Notes: a model not told the origin generated them from the letters alone. Shown: positions 47,003 to 54,748, counted from the stretch's first letter. The stretch is DNA of 64,000 nt from Lysobacter sp. Root916 (GCF_001429785.1 NZ_LMJF01000001.1:1180860-1244859), one strand, 5' to 3'. Program-made: numbers and translations.

Positions 47003-47447
47003 GTCTATTCCCTAGCGCTAGCGCCTGAATTAAGCCGTCCCGCGAAGCGACTTCGGCTTGAATGAATTGCCAGAACCCACCGCCGGTGAGGCCCCAGGGA
47101 AATGGCGGCTCCGTTGATAGGCAGAACCCCTGAGGGGTCAACTTGCTATCAATCCGAAGCACATCCATTGCAGTAAGCATTGTGCCGAGTTGCTGGCCAT
47201 CTCTTAGGATTTGGAGTGCTTGTCGACCGGTAATGCCAAGTTCTGCAGCGACACAAGCCGCTGCTTTAGCCAGATGGCCATTGGTTGTGACCAAGCGAAT
47301 CCGGTACTGGGTTTTATCCCACTGAGGAAGGTCATAGTTGGTCGTGGTAACAGCCCAAGAGCACTCGCTGCAAGAAACCGATCTCGACCCCTCCGAGATC
47401 GAGAGAACCAGAAGAGCACCACAGCCTGGGCAAAAACGATCCGTCAT
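46989..47447 (-). CDS. Cassette: zinc-ribbon protein reading through its own attC
   Basis: 152 residues from the ATG at 47447. The N-terminus has FCPGCGALL and VSCSECSW, a zinc ribbon; the middle (LAKAAACVAAELGITGRQALQILRDG, LTAMDVLRIDSKLTPQGF) is helical and resembles a ribosomal L7/L12- or winged-helix-like unit. The frame does not stop before the attC: the last about 28 residues (FIQAEVASRDGLIQALALGN) are translated attC, and the stop at 46989 lies inside the next cassette, overlapping its first codons. Confidence 0.65.
   Translation of the reverse strand: MTDRFCPGCGALLVLSISEGSRSVSCSECSWAVTTTNYDLPQWDKTQYRIRLVTTNGHLAKAAACVAAELGITGRQALQILRDGQQLGTMLTAMDVLRIDSKLTPQGFCLSTEPPFPWGLTGGGFWQFIQAEVASRDGLIQALALGNRHGKR
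47016..47076 (-). repeat. attC
   Basis: CGCTAGCGCCTGAATTAAGC, CCGCGAAGCGAC, GCTTGAATGAATTGCCAGAAC. It is translated as part of the 46989-47447 frame. Confidence 0.85.
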
Positions 47448-47452
47448 GTACT

Positions 47453-47512
47453 GCCTAACGCTTGAACCAAGCCAACCCGCCCAGCGGATTCGGCTTGAAT
47501 GAATTGTTAGGC
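47453..47512 (-). repeat. attC
   Basis: GCCTAACGCTTGAACCAAGC, CGCCCAGCGG, GCTTGAATGAATTGTTAGGC. Confidence 0.88.
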
Positions 47513-48046
47513 CGCGTCTGCGTACTTGCCGATGAGGGCGCGCCATTCAGCCCAGAACAGCGCCCAGCCTTTGCGATCAAAAGCATCGTCGATCTCGACT
47601 TTGGGTGTAGATGAAGCATAAAAGGCGTCAATCTGCCTTGCAAATTGTATAACCGCCGCGCGCCAGACCGCGACCTCAACAGTGACGGCGGCTACCCCGC
47701 GAGCGATTCGGACCTGGTCATCCGCAAGATGCTCCACGCTGAAATCGATCCCTACTCCACAACCGAGGAGAATCAGCGCCCCGCCCTCGCCAGCGGGCCA
47801 CGCGTTGAAAGCGCAGCACGGAAGAAGATGATTGCCGTCCGTTACAGAGGTGGTCGCTGTATGGGAGGACTTGAGAGTGCGCAGAAGAAAGAAGGCCGCG
47901 CCGCTGAGGGTCAGCTCCCCATCCTTAGCGGTAACTAGCTCCACACCATTGACGGTGATCATCATTTCGCCATGGGCGCACTGGTCTAGCGGATCATCCG
48001 GCGCGCCCTGGATCCATCGCAAATTCAGCGCTTGAATTGTCAACAT
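47507..48046 (-). CDS. Cassette: hypothetical protein
   Basis: 179 residues from the ATG at 48046. Beta-rich first half (LTIQALNLRWI, EMMITVNGVELVTAKDGELTLSGAAFFLLRTLKSSH), Cys-containing centre (LLPCCAFNAWPA) and helical end (FARQIDAFYASSTPKVEIDDAFDRKGWALFWAEWRALI). No family recognised. Stop in the attC core. Confidence 0.65.
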   Translation of the reverse strand: MLTIQALNLRWIQGAPDDPLDQCAHGEMMITVNGVELVTAKDGELTLSGAAFFLLRTLKSSHTATTSVTDGNHLLPCCAFNAWPAGEGGALILLGCGVGIDFSVEHLADDQVRIARGVAAVTVEVAVWRAAVIQFARQIDAFYASSTPKVEIDDAFDRKGWALFWAEWRALIGKYADAA

Positions 48047-48050
48047 GTGG

Positions 48051-48110
48051 CGCAATACCTGAATTAAGCCGACTCTCAAAACTGTATCGGCTTGAATGAG
48101 CCGTCAGGCC
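48051..48110 (-). repeat. attC, centre altered
   Basis: CGCAATACCTGAATTAAGC and GCTTGAATGAGCCGTCAGGCC are kept; the centre (CTCTCAAAACTGTATC) has lost the GCGAAGC hairpin. Confidence 0.7.
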
Positions 48111-48127
48111 TTAGCGGAATCCTACGA

Positions 48128-48508
48128 CTACCATTTGAATAGACCCTCTTCTCCATACCGGCGTAGAAATGGATCAGCACTTGATGCCATAACCTCAAGG
48201 GCCGCATGGGCTGATGGCGTTCCAATCCCGACAAGAGCAAAGGCACACTTTCGCTGAAACTCATGGAGATTTCCCCAACGGATCAAGTGAGGAAACGGAA
48301 TATTTACCGCTTGGGCAATGGCACCTATAGCAGACTCGTCGCCGCTTTGATCGATGCTGAAAACTATGTCCTCGTCAACGTCATGCCAGTCCTCCAACAA
48401 CAACCGACGGAGAGCGCTTGGAGGAATTTGCCCCGCGCAGAGCGCTGCTCTTAGTGCGATGCTGTCTCGTGCTCTCTCGGCTGCTTCTAGCGCTTGTGTA
48501 CTTATCAT
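48128..48508 (-). CDS. Cassette: HEAT-repeat-like protein
   Basis: 126 residues, all-helical. LRRLLLEDWHDVDEDIVFSIDQSGDESAIGAIAQAV and IGTPSAHAALEVMASSADPFLRRYGEEGL look like two HEAT-type repeats. A protein-protein contact role is likely; a partner is not known. Confidence 0.65.
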   Translation of the reverse strand: MISTQALEAAERARDSIALRAALCAGQIPPSALRRLLLEDWHDVDEDIVFSIDQSGDESAIGAIAQAVNIPFPHLIRWGNLHEFQRKCAFALVGIGTPSAHAALEVMASSADPFLRRYGEEGLFKW

Positions 48509-48511
48509 AAG

Positions 48512-48571
48512 GCCTTACGCTTGAACTGGGCCGTCCCGCGAAGCGACTTCGGCTTGAATGAATTGTCAGGC
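48512..48571 (-). repeat. attC
   Basis: GCCTTACGCTTGAACTGGGC, CCGCGAAGCGAC, GCTTGAATGAATTGTCAGGC. Confidence 0.85.
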
Positions 48572-48982
48572 ATCGTCGTCGACCCAGGCAAGCGAGGATA
48601 TGCGCCATCCATCGCTTAGATCTACAAGCTGGAAGCACTTGGTGCCTGACCCCGAGTAGTCGCGATCGTTGAGTATCCCGAGCTTGCTGTAGCGTGACGT
48701 ACGAGTCGCTATGCCGCCAAAAATGGACGTACTTGAGTCGGTCTCGTATTCGTGAAAGTCTCGCAGCGAGCCATTTGCAAGCAGATAAATACGCGGCAAC
48801 GCAAACTCGAGTGGAGTGTAGATAGCTGTCGCTGCTTTAGAATGGCGAACAATAACCGCCTTATCACTGAAGCAGTCAACGACACGTTTCAGCTCCGGCA
48901 GAACACCACCGCGATTGTCGAAGGCTGAAAAGAAGGCGCCGATGAGTGCATCAATCCTATCTCGCTCGCGCTGATCGCTCAT
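48566..48982 (-). CDS. Cassette: NTF2-like protein
   Basis: 138 residues. RDRIDALIGAFFSAFDNRGGVLPELKRVVDCFSDKAVIVRHSK and GTKCFQLVDLSDGWRISSLAWVDDD match the SnoaL/DUF4440-type pattern. No signal peptide, so cytosolic, unlike the two chromosomal NTF2-like proteins in this window. Its stop TGA is in the attC core. Confidence 0.65.
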   Translation of the reverse strand: MSDQRERDRIDALIGAFFSAFDNRGGVLPELKRVVDCFSDKAVIVRHSKAATAIYTPLEFALPRIYLLANGSLRDFHEYETDSSTSIFGGIATRTSRYSKLGILNDRDYSGSGTKCFQLVDLSDGWRISSLAWVDDDA

Positions 48983-48987
48983 GCGAA

Positions 48988-49047
48988 TCCTAAGGCCTGA
49001 GTTGAGCCGAGCCGCGAAGCGGGTTCGGCTTGAACGAATTGTTAGGC
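48988..49047 (-). repeat. attC
   Basis: TCCTAAGGCCTGAGTTGAGC, CCGCGAAGCGG, GCTTGAACGAATTGTTAGGC. Confidence 0.88.
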
Positions 49048-49353
49048 GACACTGCCGACCGCCCTACCGCAGTGCAAGCACTTGCGAGTATAGGGATTAC
49101 GCCAGAACCTGCCTGAGGCAAATCGATTGTCGCAGTGGGGGCAACGAAATAGCCAGACGTAGTTTGCCGTCAGCGCGGGGGCCAATACCGCGGAGAAGGC
49201 CAGTACATAGAAGATCCAGTCCACGTTAAGTGCGCTAGCCAAGAAACCACCAGCCAGACCAATTGCTACAGAAGCCGGAAGCGAACGCAGATGCAATTGT
49301 TGGCGTTTGCGGTACTGGGACCACTGATGTTCAAGGCATGCGGGATTCAACAT
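49042..49353 (-). CDS. Cassette: membrane protein with C-terminal zinc ribbon
   Basis: 103 residues from the ATG at 49353. A basic start, two membrane segments (SVAIGLAGGFLASALNVDWIFYVLAFSAVLAPALTANYVW), then FRCPHCDNRFASGRFWRNPYTRKCLHCGRAVG with two CxxC pairs on the cytosolic side. Unknown function. Confidence 0.65.
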   Translation of the reverse strand: MLNPACLEHQWSQYRKRQQLHLRSLPASVAIGLAGGFLASALNVDWIFYVLAFSAVLAPALTANYVWLFRCPHCDNRFASGRFWRNPYTRKCLHCGRAVGSVA

Positions 49354-49358
49354 GTGCC

Positions 49359-49418
49359 GTCTAACGCCTGAACTAAGCGGACCCGCGGAGCAGATTCGGA
49401 TTGAATGAACTGTCAGGT
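49359..49418 (-). repeat. attC
   Basis: GTCTAACGCCTGAACTAAGC, CGCGGAGCAG, ATTGAATGAACTGTCAGGTG. Confidence 0.82.
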
Positions 49419-49457
49419 GGCAGGTGCCCACCGACCGTAAGCACCATCTCCGACTCG

Positions 49458-49682
49458 CTATTCCAACTCCGATTCATACACTTCCACCTCATATAGGCTG
49501 TCGTCCCCAACGGCCGGGAAGTACGCCAATACCATCGGCAGACCACCTTCGCCGGTGAACCCCTGATCCAGAACCACCATGTCTTCGATCTGCGGAGCAC
49601 GCCCTGCTGCTGTGAGGAGCCGGTAGCGCTCCGCGGGTATCTCAACCAGAAGACGAGCACAAGGATTTACCATTGCTTCCAT
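49458..49682 (-). CDS. Cassette: small acidic hypothetical protein
   Basis: 74 residues from the Met at 49682 (others at 49691 and 49673). Beta-rich, strongly acidic C-terminus (LYEVEVYESELE). Size and acidity recall antitoxins or immunity proteins, but no family is recognised. Confidence 0.5.
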   Translation of the reverse strand: MEAMVNPCARLLVEIPAERYRLLTAAGRAPQIEDMVVLDQGFTGEGGLPMVLAYFPAVGDDSLYEVEVYESELE

Positions 49683-49689
49683 GAGTGCC

Positions 49690-49796
49690 ACCTAACGCCT
49701 GAGTTAAGCCGGACCGCTGCGCGGCGCGGCGTGATGACACACCTCACCATTTCAGACGAGTCGCGAAGCGGTCTCGGCATGAACGAATTGTAGCCC
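49690..49796 (-). repeat. attC, long variant
   Basis: About 107 bp in place of 60: outer parts ACCTAACGCCTGAGTTAAGC and GGCATGAACGAATTGTAGCC are standard, but about 50 bp are inserted in the centre. Confidence 0.75.
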
Positions 49797-49805
49797 CCTT
49801 AGAGA

Positions 49806-50135
49806 TCAGTCCATCCAGCCGTAAGGTGGTGATTGGCCAGTTCTCAGTTCAACAGCAAGGGGAACGGGAATGTCGACAGACTTCCGGATCAACGAAAAGC
49901 CCCAGCGTGCGTGCATTTCGTAGCGCCCGTTGAAATCTTTGTCCACTAGGGCCCAGTCACAGTCATCACAGCCACGTAAATGCAGCTCGAAGTCCGCGAC
50001 ACCGTCATTGTTACGGTCGTAGTAGGCAACGCCGATGAAGCCACCTGACGCAGGATCGGCAACTTGAGGTTCTGCGTGCTCTGGTGCACAAGCTGCGAGC
50101 AGAACAACTACCAAAAAAGCGGTGCCACTTCGCAT
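49806..50135 (-). CDS. Cassette: lipoprotein with calcium-loop-like repeats
   Basis: 109 residues. Lipobox LLAAC at about 12-16. YYDRNNDGVADFELHLRGCDDC and VDKDFNGRYEMHARWG recall the Asp-rich loops of EF-hand or dockerin-like repeats. Probably a membrane-anchored periplasmic protein. Confidence 0.65.
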   Translation of the reverse strand: MRSGTAFLVVVLLAACAPEHAEPQVADPASGGFIGVAYYDRNNDGVADFELHLRGCDDCDWALVDKDFNGRYEMHARWGFSLIRKSVDIPVPLAVELRTGQSPPYGWMD

Positions 50136-50139
50136 AGAA

Positions 50140-50199
50140 GCCTAGCGCCTGAATAAAGCCGACCCGCAAAGCGAGCTCGGCACAAATGAATTGTTAGGC
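50140..50199 (-). repeat. attC
   Basis: GCCTAGCGCCTGAATAAAGC, CCGCAAAGCGAG, CACAAATGAATTGTTAGGC. Confidence 0.85.
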
Positions 50200-50508
50200 C
50201 CCGCCTGCTTGATATGCAAGCAATGCCTCACGAACCACCAAGAGCTCTGTCACCCAACCACGAGGGTCAGGGCTGATCTCAAATCGCTCCCCGGCGGGCC
50301 AGGTTGACTCAATCGTAAAATTGCGGCCGTTTAACTGAAAGCGACAGAAGGGCTTACCGCGAAAGCCAAACAGGAGACCTGGCTTCTGCGTCACCAGCAC
50401 GCCCGGAATGCTTGAAACGATGCGTGCAACAGTTCGTCTACCGATCGACGAGGAGATCTCGATAGACCAAATGCGCCCGGGCTTTGGCGAGTTGTCATAA
50501 ACCTTCAT
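50194..50508 (-). CDS. Cassette: hypothetical protein
   Basis: 104 residues, mostly beta-strand (RIWSIEISSSIGRRTVARIVSSIPGVLVTQKPGLLFGFRGKPFCRFQLNGRNFTIE), with a final helix. No family recognised. Stop in the attC core. Confidence 0.6.
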   Translation of the reverse strand: MKVYDNSPKPGRIWSIEISSSIGRRTVARIVSSIPGVLVTQKPGLLFGFRGKPFCRFQLNGRNFTIESTWPAGERFEISPDPRGWVTELLVVREALLAYQAGGA

Positions 50509-50513
50509 GCGGC

Positions 50514-50571
50514 GCCTAACGTTTGAGTTCAGCGGCCGCCGCAGGCGGCCCGCTGGAACGATGGACTAGGC
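50514..50571 (-). repeat. attC
   Basis: GCCTAACGTTTGAGTTCAGC, GCCGCAGGCGGC, GCTGGAACGATGGACTAGGC. Its hairpin centre differs from the usual CGCGAAGCG. Confidence 0.75.
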
Positions 50572-50579
50572 CTGATGCC

Positions 50580-50867
50580 TCACTCATTCCATGCCCCTTC
50601 AGGTTCGATATCAAGCCTTCCATCGCGAACGAAAGCGCGATAGATGCTCCCGCTCGCAACCAGCCCTTCACTGAGTCGACCGGTTTTGATTTCGTAGTCG
50701 GCGTCAAGGGCTACCTGGTTCCCGTGAACGTCCTCGTACGGATATGAATTGGGCGTCCATACCTGAATGACCATCTCGCCTGACAAAGTCCTCACCCGGT
50801 CGCATAGCTCGCGTTCGAGTTCGTCCTTCGGTGTGTATGGCAACGGATTTACGGTCGTCAGTCGCAT
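50580..50867 (-). CDS. Cassette: hypothetical protein
   Basis: 95 residues: PKDELERELCDRVRTLSGEMVIQVW then three to four strands (GNQVALDADYEIKTGRLSEGLVASGSIYRAFVRDGRLDIEPEG). Unknown. Confidence 0.6.
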   Translation of the reverse strand: MRLTTVNPLPYTPKDELERELCDRVRTLSGEMVIQVWTPNSYPYEDVHGNQVALDADYEIKTGRLSEGLVASGSIYRAFVRDGRLDIEPEGAWNE

Positions 50868-50871
50868 GACA

Positions 50872-50930
50872 GCCTAACGCTGAATTAAGCCGACCCGCGA
50901 AGCGAATTCGGTTTGAATGAATTGTTAGGG
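50872..50930 (-). repeat. attC
   Basis: GCCTAACGCTGAATTAAGC, CCGCGAAGCGAA, GTTTGAATGAATTGTTAGGG. Confidence 0.88.
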
Positions 50931-50936
50931 CCAAAC

Positions 50937-51350
50937 CTAGTAGTCCGAGCCCCAGTTCTCAATCTCAACAGCACAACCAAAGATGGACGATAGGGCTGCC
51001 CGGTGGAGGACAAGCCACGATAGCAGGGGTTCACTATAGCTATCAGAATGTAGGACTGCGACTGGAGATCCCTTGGGAGCGGAAATCTCAAGCGCGACGA
51101 AGCCCGGCCCTTTGGCTCGCTGCATTGACCCAATGGAAATACGGGCAGCTGGCCAAGTAACGCTCATGCAGCGCCCCTTGTGACATAGGCCAGCAGTTCC
51201 GGCAGCCTCATCTGTCCACGCAACAAGGTGCCACAAGCGACCCGATGCCAAACGATTTCGGACCTCGGGTGGCGCGACCTCGAAAGAACACGAGCCCACT
51301 CCAAGCCGAAAGGGAACCGCTGCACTTGTCTCAAGAGTTACAATTCTCAC
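50937..51350 (-). CDS. Cassette: hypothetical protein
   Basis: 137 residues. RIVTLETSAAVPFRLGVGSCSFEVAPPEVRNRLASGRLWHLVAW, CHKGRCMSVTWPA, LLSWLVLHRAALSSIFGCAVEIENWG. Four to five Cys, no signal peptide. Unknown. Confidence 0.6.
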   Translation of the reverse strand: MRIVTLETSAAVPFRLGVGSCSFEVAPPEVRNRLASGRLWHLVAWTDEAAGTAGLCHKGRCMSVTWPAARISIGSMQRAKGPGFVALEISAPKGSPVAVLHSDSYSEPLLSWLVLHRAALSSIFGCAVEIENWGSDY

Positions 51351-51355
51351 TTTGG

Positions 51356-51415
51356 GTCAAGACGCCTAAATTAAGCCGAGCCGCGAAGCGGCTTCGACTT
51401 GAATGAACTGTCAGC
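51356..51415 (-). repeat. attC
   Basis: GGTCAAGACGCCTAAATTAAGC outer part is altered; CCGCGAAGCGG and CTTGAATGAACTGTCAGC are standard. Confidence 0.75.
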
Positions 51416-51515
51416 AGGAACTGCACCAATCGTCGCCCCTGCAAGCCAAAATGCCGCACCGCGAACTCAAATCACTGCTCCAGCATGTTCTCGACTGGGT
51501 TCGAGCCTGCCCGAT

Positions 51516-51938
51516 TCATCGCACAGCCTTCTTGGATAAATGTCGGATGTAATAAGACGACTCTGCGGCAGGTATCAGGCGGAAGTGCTTATATGGTTCC
51601 TGTCCGTTGCCGTACAGGAGGTAAGCGTTCTTATCGGACAGGCGAACCTCGTAGTTGCATGGCGACGCTGGAAAAGTGCGGCGAGTAGTGAACCTATCCC
51701 CGGATTTTCGCCCCCCTTTCCAGCCGAGAAGGACCTCCCATAAAACAGTTTCGCGGAAGCTCTCGGCGTAACGAAGATCAGCGGCTTGTCGGGGCCGGAA
51801 TGAAACCGCTACTGGCCGCGCCAATACAACAATTTCACTGCGCTCGAACTCGTAATCGGGAGGAAATAGAACGATCGAGCATGCTGCAGTTGGCGCAGAA
51901 GCCGTCAACAAAAATAGAAAGACGATCATGCACTTCAT
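51516..51938 (-). CDS. Cassette: secreted hypothetical protein or lipoprotein
   Basis: 140 residues. The signal peptide ends TASAPTAAC, which could be a lipobox. SIVLFPPDYEFERSEIVVLARPVAVSFRP begins the mature part; SPCNYEVRLSDKNAYLLYGNG follows. The pattern of a first Cys after the signal and V-V-AR-V strands resembles NTR/TIMP-like secreted proteins, weakly. Confidence 0.6.
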   Translation of the reverse strand: MKCMIVFLFLLTASAPTAACSIVLFPPDYEFERSEIVVLARPVAVSFRPRQAADLRYAESFRETVLWEVLLGWKGGRKSGDRFTTRRTFPASPCNYEVRLSDKNAYLLYGNGQEPYKHFRLIPAAESSYYIRHLSKKAVR

Positions 51939-51941
51939 GTT

Positions 51942-52003
51942 GCACCTATCGCCAGAGTGGAACCGGCCCGAGGAGCGGCCTCAGCTAGAATGATTAGCTA
52001 GGA
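51942..52003 (-). repeat. attC, degenerate
   Basis: CACCTATCGCCAGAGTGGA, CCGAGGAGCGG, CAGCTAGAATGATTAGCTAGG. Confidence 0.6.
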
Positions 52004-52312
52004 CATTATCCTGCGAAAGAAGCCCGTCGCGATACAAGTAGCCAACAATACGATGAGAATTTGGTGAATGCGGTAGTGCCGCCGAATGGCGATGTGGTCC
52101 GGGTCCGATAGATCATCGGCCGTGGGTACCTTTCGCATGCGGAAGAGGTTGAGGACGATTCCCACTGGTGAGCCGCCGAAGCGGACATTTCCGAGATCCG
52201 GGTAGCTCAATCGTTGCGACTCCACCGCTTTTCGGACCTTCCTGGCCAGCAACCAATCGCTCGCTATGACGGCAATAAATAGGCCCACGCATAAGTAGTA
52301 CAGCAGCGGCAT
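51998..52312 (-). CDS. Cassette: membrane protein
   Basis: 104 residues: an N-terminal membrane segment (LLYYLCVGLFIAVIASDWLLA), a basic cytosolic loop with LGNVRFGGSPVGIVLNLFRMRKV, and a C-terminal membrane segment (ILIVLLATCIATGFF). Unknown. Confidence 0.6.
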   Translation of the reverse strand: MPLLYYLCVGLFIAVIASDWLLARKVRKAVESQRLSYPDLGNVRFGGSPVGIVLNLFRMRKVPTADDLSDPDHIAIRRHYRIHQILIVLLATCIATGFFRRIMS

Positions 52313-52328
52313 GAATTCTCCGAGTGAT

Positions 52329-52386
52329 CTCGCGCATGAACTAGGCCGCCCTGCGAGGCGGCTTTAACTTGAATGGATTCTTAGGC
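52329..52386 (-). repeat. attC
   Basis: TCTCGCGCATGAACTAGGC outer part is altered; CTGCGAGGCGG and CTTGAATGGATTCTTAGGC. Confidence 0.7.
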
Positions 52387-52408
52387 CGCGTGCCACCTCA
52401 GCCCATGG

Positions 52409-52831
52409 TCAGTCCGCCGCCGAGGGTGCAACTCGGCGGACCCGGCCTTGCAGCCAACTGTCGACAATCTCTTGCCCAGAAAGATCAACCTCTGCTCTAT
52501 CCAACAAGCTGATAGATATCTCATTCACATCACCCTTGAGTTCTAAGGGCTCGATCTCCCAGTGGCTATCAAAAAGAGCGCCCCCGATTTTTGCCCCTGA
52601 CAGAACGAGATCAACGCCAGGGGCGCCTCTGTACTCCGTCTTGAGGTATATGAGGAATGCCAACTTTGCTCGGAGAGCGTAATCCTCCAGGGTCCATAGG
52701 CTTTTTCCGCCCTCGGGGCTTTGCCAAAGCTGAGACTCCCTCAAAACATCTCTGGACAGTTCATCCATGTCGGTAGTGAGTTGAACAAGTGACGATTTGG
52801 GGCGGACTAGGTAGTAGCTATTTGTTCTCAT
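52409..52831 (-). CDS. Cassette: hypothetical protein
   Basis: 140 residues. RTNSYYLVRPKSSLVQLTTDMDELSRDVLRESQLWQSPEGGKSLWTLEDYALRAKLAFLIYLKTEYRG, then strands with DLVLSGAKIGGALFDSHWEIEPLEL. No domain recognised. Confidence 0.6.
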   Translation of the reverse strand: MRTNSYYLVRPKSSLVQLTTDMDELSRDVLRESQLWQSPEGGKSLWTLEDYALRAKLAFLIYLKTEYRGAPGVDLVLSGAKIGGALFDSHWEIEPLELKGDVNEISISLLDRAEVDLSGQEIVDSWLQGRVRRVAPSAAD

Positions 52832-52874
52832 CGAAACTCCTTAAGCACCGATCGTGCCCGATACTTGCCACGGC

Positions 52875-52931
52875 GGCTCATGCCTGAGTCTAAGCCGCGT
52901 CAAGAGCGCCAGCTTGAATGAATTGTTAGGC
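52875..52931 (-). repeat. attC
   Basis: GCTCATGCCTGAGTCTAAGC, CGTCAAGAGCG, GCTTGAATGAATTGTTAGGC. Confidence 0.78.
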
Positions 52932-53351
52932 CCGTAGGTCAACTACCGCAAGCAGCAGATGAGCAGATGACCCGCAGTAGAAACGACGGCCCTCACTGCC
53001 CTCAAGTGCCCCTCGCCCACGCTGGTATCTCTCAAATATGGTTCCAGCAGCTTCGAACTCGCGACCGCATTGCGAACACCATACAAAACCAAGCCCTTTT
53101 TCGAGGGCCTCTGCTGCCATGAACTCGAGCAGCCGTCCCTCAGTCGGGGTGGCGGCGCTGAGTGGGTAAGGGTCATCGGAAAGCCCACTAGTTGTTGCGG
53201 CCGCAAGTTGGAGCGCGATTGGGCGCAGCTCCACCTCCAAATGATGCGCCGTGTCCATTAGGCCGACGAGGTATGCCTCGCATACGGCAAGAGGCAGTCG
53301 CAGGCGACAGAGTTCCCGGCGTTTTTTTACTATCGGATAGCTGACGTGCAT
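52926..53351 (-). CDS. Cassette: zinc-ribbon hypothetical protein
   Basis: 141 residues. Helical first half (CRLRLPLAVCEAYLVGLMDTAHHLEVELRPIALQLAAAT), then LGFVWCSQCGREFEAAG and FYCGSSAH, three or four possible zinc ligands. Stop in the attC core. Unknown. Confidence 0.6.
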   Translation of the reverse strand: MHVSYPIVKKRRELCRLRLPLAVCEAYLVGLMDTAHHLEVELRPIALQLAAATTSGLSDDPYPLSAATPTEGRLLEFMAAEALEKGLGFVWCSQCGREFEAAGTIFERYQRGRGALEGSEGRRFYCGSSAHLLLAVVDLRA

Positions 53352-53360
53352 GGTTATACG

Positions 53361-53420
53361 ACCTAACGCCTAGATTAAGTCAACCCTCGAAGCGGGTTCG
53401 GATTGAATGAATTGCTAGCT
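53361..53420 (-). repeat. attC
   Basis: ACCTAACGCCTAGATTAAGT, CTCGAAGCGGG, GATTGAATGAATTGCTAGCT. Confidence 0.85.
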
Positions 53421-53726
53421 GTCATCCGGCGGCACCTGCTGGTCGCTCGGTCGTGGGAAAACCTCATTTCGGATCCTTTCGAGACGAACTACGACCTCTG
53501 CGTTTGACTCGCAATCATCTGAAGTCATTTCCACGAATTGGGCTGGAGTGATGTAGGCCTGCAAAATGGCATCGTCCAACATAGATTGAAACTCCGAGAT
53601 GAGCGTTTTCATCTCCGCGTGGAGGGTGCCATCTCGAATCATGGCTCGAAGCTCGTGCGTCTCGTACCACTCCATGTGGCAAAAGGTTCGAAGCACCAAT
53701 CGGAGCGTTTCCGGGACATCCCGCAT
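53415..53726 (-). CDS. Cassette: small acidic helical protein
   Basis: 103 residues: LRLVLRTFCHMEWYETHELRAMIRDG, MKTLISEFQSMLDDAILQAYITPAQFVEMTSDD, VVVRLERIRNEVFP. Such acidic helical proteins are common among immunity proteins, but I can assign no family. Confidence 0.55.
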   Translation of the reverse strand: MRDVPETLRLVLRTFCHMEWYETHELRAMIRDGTLHAEMKTLISEFQSMLDDAILQAYITPAQFVEMTSDDCESNAEVVVRLERIRNEVFPRPSDQQVPPDDS

Positions 53727-53738
53727 GACTTCAATGTT

Positions 53739-53798
53739 CCCTAGAGCCTGAATTAAGCCGAGCCGCGAAGCGGGTTCGGCTTGAATTGACTGTCAGGC
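53739..53798 (-). repeat. attC
   Basis: CCCTAGAGCCTGAATTAAGC, CCGCGAAGCGG, GCTTGAATTGACTGTCAGGC. Confidence 0.85.
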
Positions 53799-54199
53799 CG
53801 ATACCAGCGATTCGACACGGGCATCAAAAGTAGGACAACAGCAGCTAGCTGGAGAAATCCTTGAGCTGCGTACATGACCTTAAGAGCATCGGAATCGCGC
53901 GAAACAGCGCCTACGAGTAAGACAACGTTGACTGCCATGAGAATAACTACCAACCATCTGCCCCAGTTCCGGCGAGAGCAGATAGCGAACAACATAGCCG
54001 TGGAAACAAGTAGGCCAAGGAGCAGGCCGGCAATGAAGATAGGCGTTCTAGGAATGCCCACTCTAGTTATGGCAATAATTAGTCCGATTGCGTAGCTGAT
54101 CCCGTAGAGCCATGCGGAGATTGCGACAGAAGCTGGTCGCGTCGCGCGCGACGAGATCGGCAACGGAGCAGTAGGTGCAGAGTAAGGATTGTGTGACAT
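53753..54199 (-). CDS. Cassette: four-segment membrane protein with attC-coded tail
   Basis: 148 residues with four membrane segments between 25 and 135 (SAWLYGISYAIGLIIAITRV, FIAGLLLGLLVSTAMLFAI, WLVVILMAVNVVLLVGAV, FLQLAAVVLLLMPVS). The last 13 residues, DSQFKPNPLRGSA, are translated attC and end at the TAA of the attC arm. Unknown function. Confidence 0.65.
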   Translation of the reverse strand: MSHNPYSAPTAPLPISSRATRPASVAISAWLYGISYAIGLIIAITRVGIPRTPIFIAGLLLGLLVSTAMLFAICSRRNWGRWLVVILMAVNVVLLVGAVSRDSDALKVMYAAQGFLQLAAVVLLLMPVSNRWYRPDSQFKPNPLRGSA

Positions 54200-54201
54200 C
54201 G

Positions 54202-54261
54202 GCCTAACGCCCGAATTAAGCCGAGCCGCGAAGCGGCTTCGGCTTGAATGAACTGTTAGGC
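54202..54261 (-). repeat. attC
   Basis: GCCTAACGCCCGAATTAAGC, CCGCGAAGCGG, GCTTGAATGAACTGTTAGGC. Close to consensus. Confidence 0.92.
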
Positions 54262-54274
54262 TCCGCTGCCGAGG

Positions 54275-54655
54275 TCATTTGGGATTGACCCAGTGGCGGA
54301 GGACGACACCTTGATGGCTAACATAGATGTGAGTTTGCCCACCGAGCTGATGCTGACAGGAGCCAACCTCCCAACAATCGCTTTCAAGCCTCATTGTGAA
54401 GGACGGTTTCCAGCCAAGCCCCCTGCTCCGGGCGTAGTCCTTGGCAGCGGAAATTGCAATGGAGGGATCTAGCGGAACGATTTCCGGGGTGATCCTGCCC
54501 GTGGCCTCACTAATGCGAATGACGCACTCATTCTCCGCCTGAACTCGCCACTCTCCATCCTCAAGGTCGATCCAGTATGGAGGGCGCCACGGCCAACCTC
54601 GTGTTTGGGCAGCAGCACCAGCAATTCTCAAGGCTTCAATCTCGTCGGCATGCAT
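54275..54655 (-). CDS. Cassette: protein with two PepSY-like repeats
   Basis: 126 residues made of two similar halves. The first is IAGAAAQTRGWPWRPPYWIDLEDGEWRVQAE..VIRISEATGRI; the second AKDYARSRGLGWKPSFTMRLESDCWEVGS...THIYVSHQGVV. Each has a helix, a W.P motif and strands, as in PepSY or NTF2-type immunity folds. No signal peptide. Confidence 0.6.
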   Translation of the reverse strand: MHADEIEALRIAGAAAQTRGWPWRPPYWIDLEDGEWRVQAENECVIRISEATGRITPEIVPLDPSIAISAAKDYARSRGLGWKPSFTMRLESDCWEVGSCQHQLGGQTHIYVSHQGVVLRHWVNPK

Positions 54656-54663
54656 ATCAAGGG

Positions 54664-54722
54664 ACCTAAAACCTGAATTAAGCTACGCCGCGAAGCGGCT
54701 TCGGTTGAATGAACTGCTAGGA
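54664..54722 (-). repeat. attC
   Basis: ACCTAAAACCTGAATTAAGC, CCGCGAAGCGG, GGTTGAATGAACTGCTAGG. Confidence 0.85.
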
Positions 54723-54748
54723 CTCTACACGTTGAATCCGCCAGCTGG
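54723..54748 (-). other. Gene-less cassette body
   Basis: Only 26 bp separate two complete attC sites, so this cassette (about 85 bp with its attC) has no gene. The sequence TTGAATCCGCCAGCTGG shows a vestigial TTGAAT, perhaps the remains of a further attC. Confidence 0.65.
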
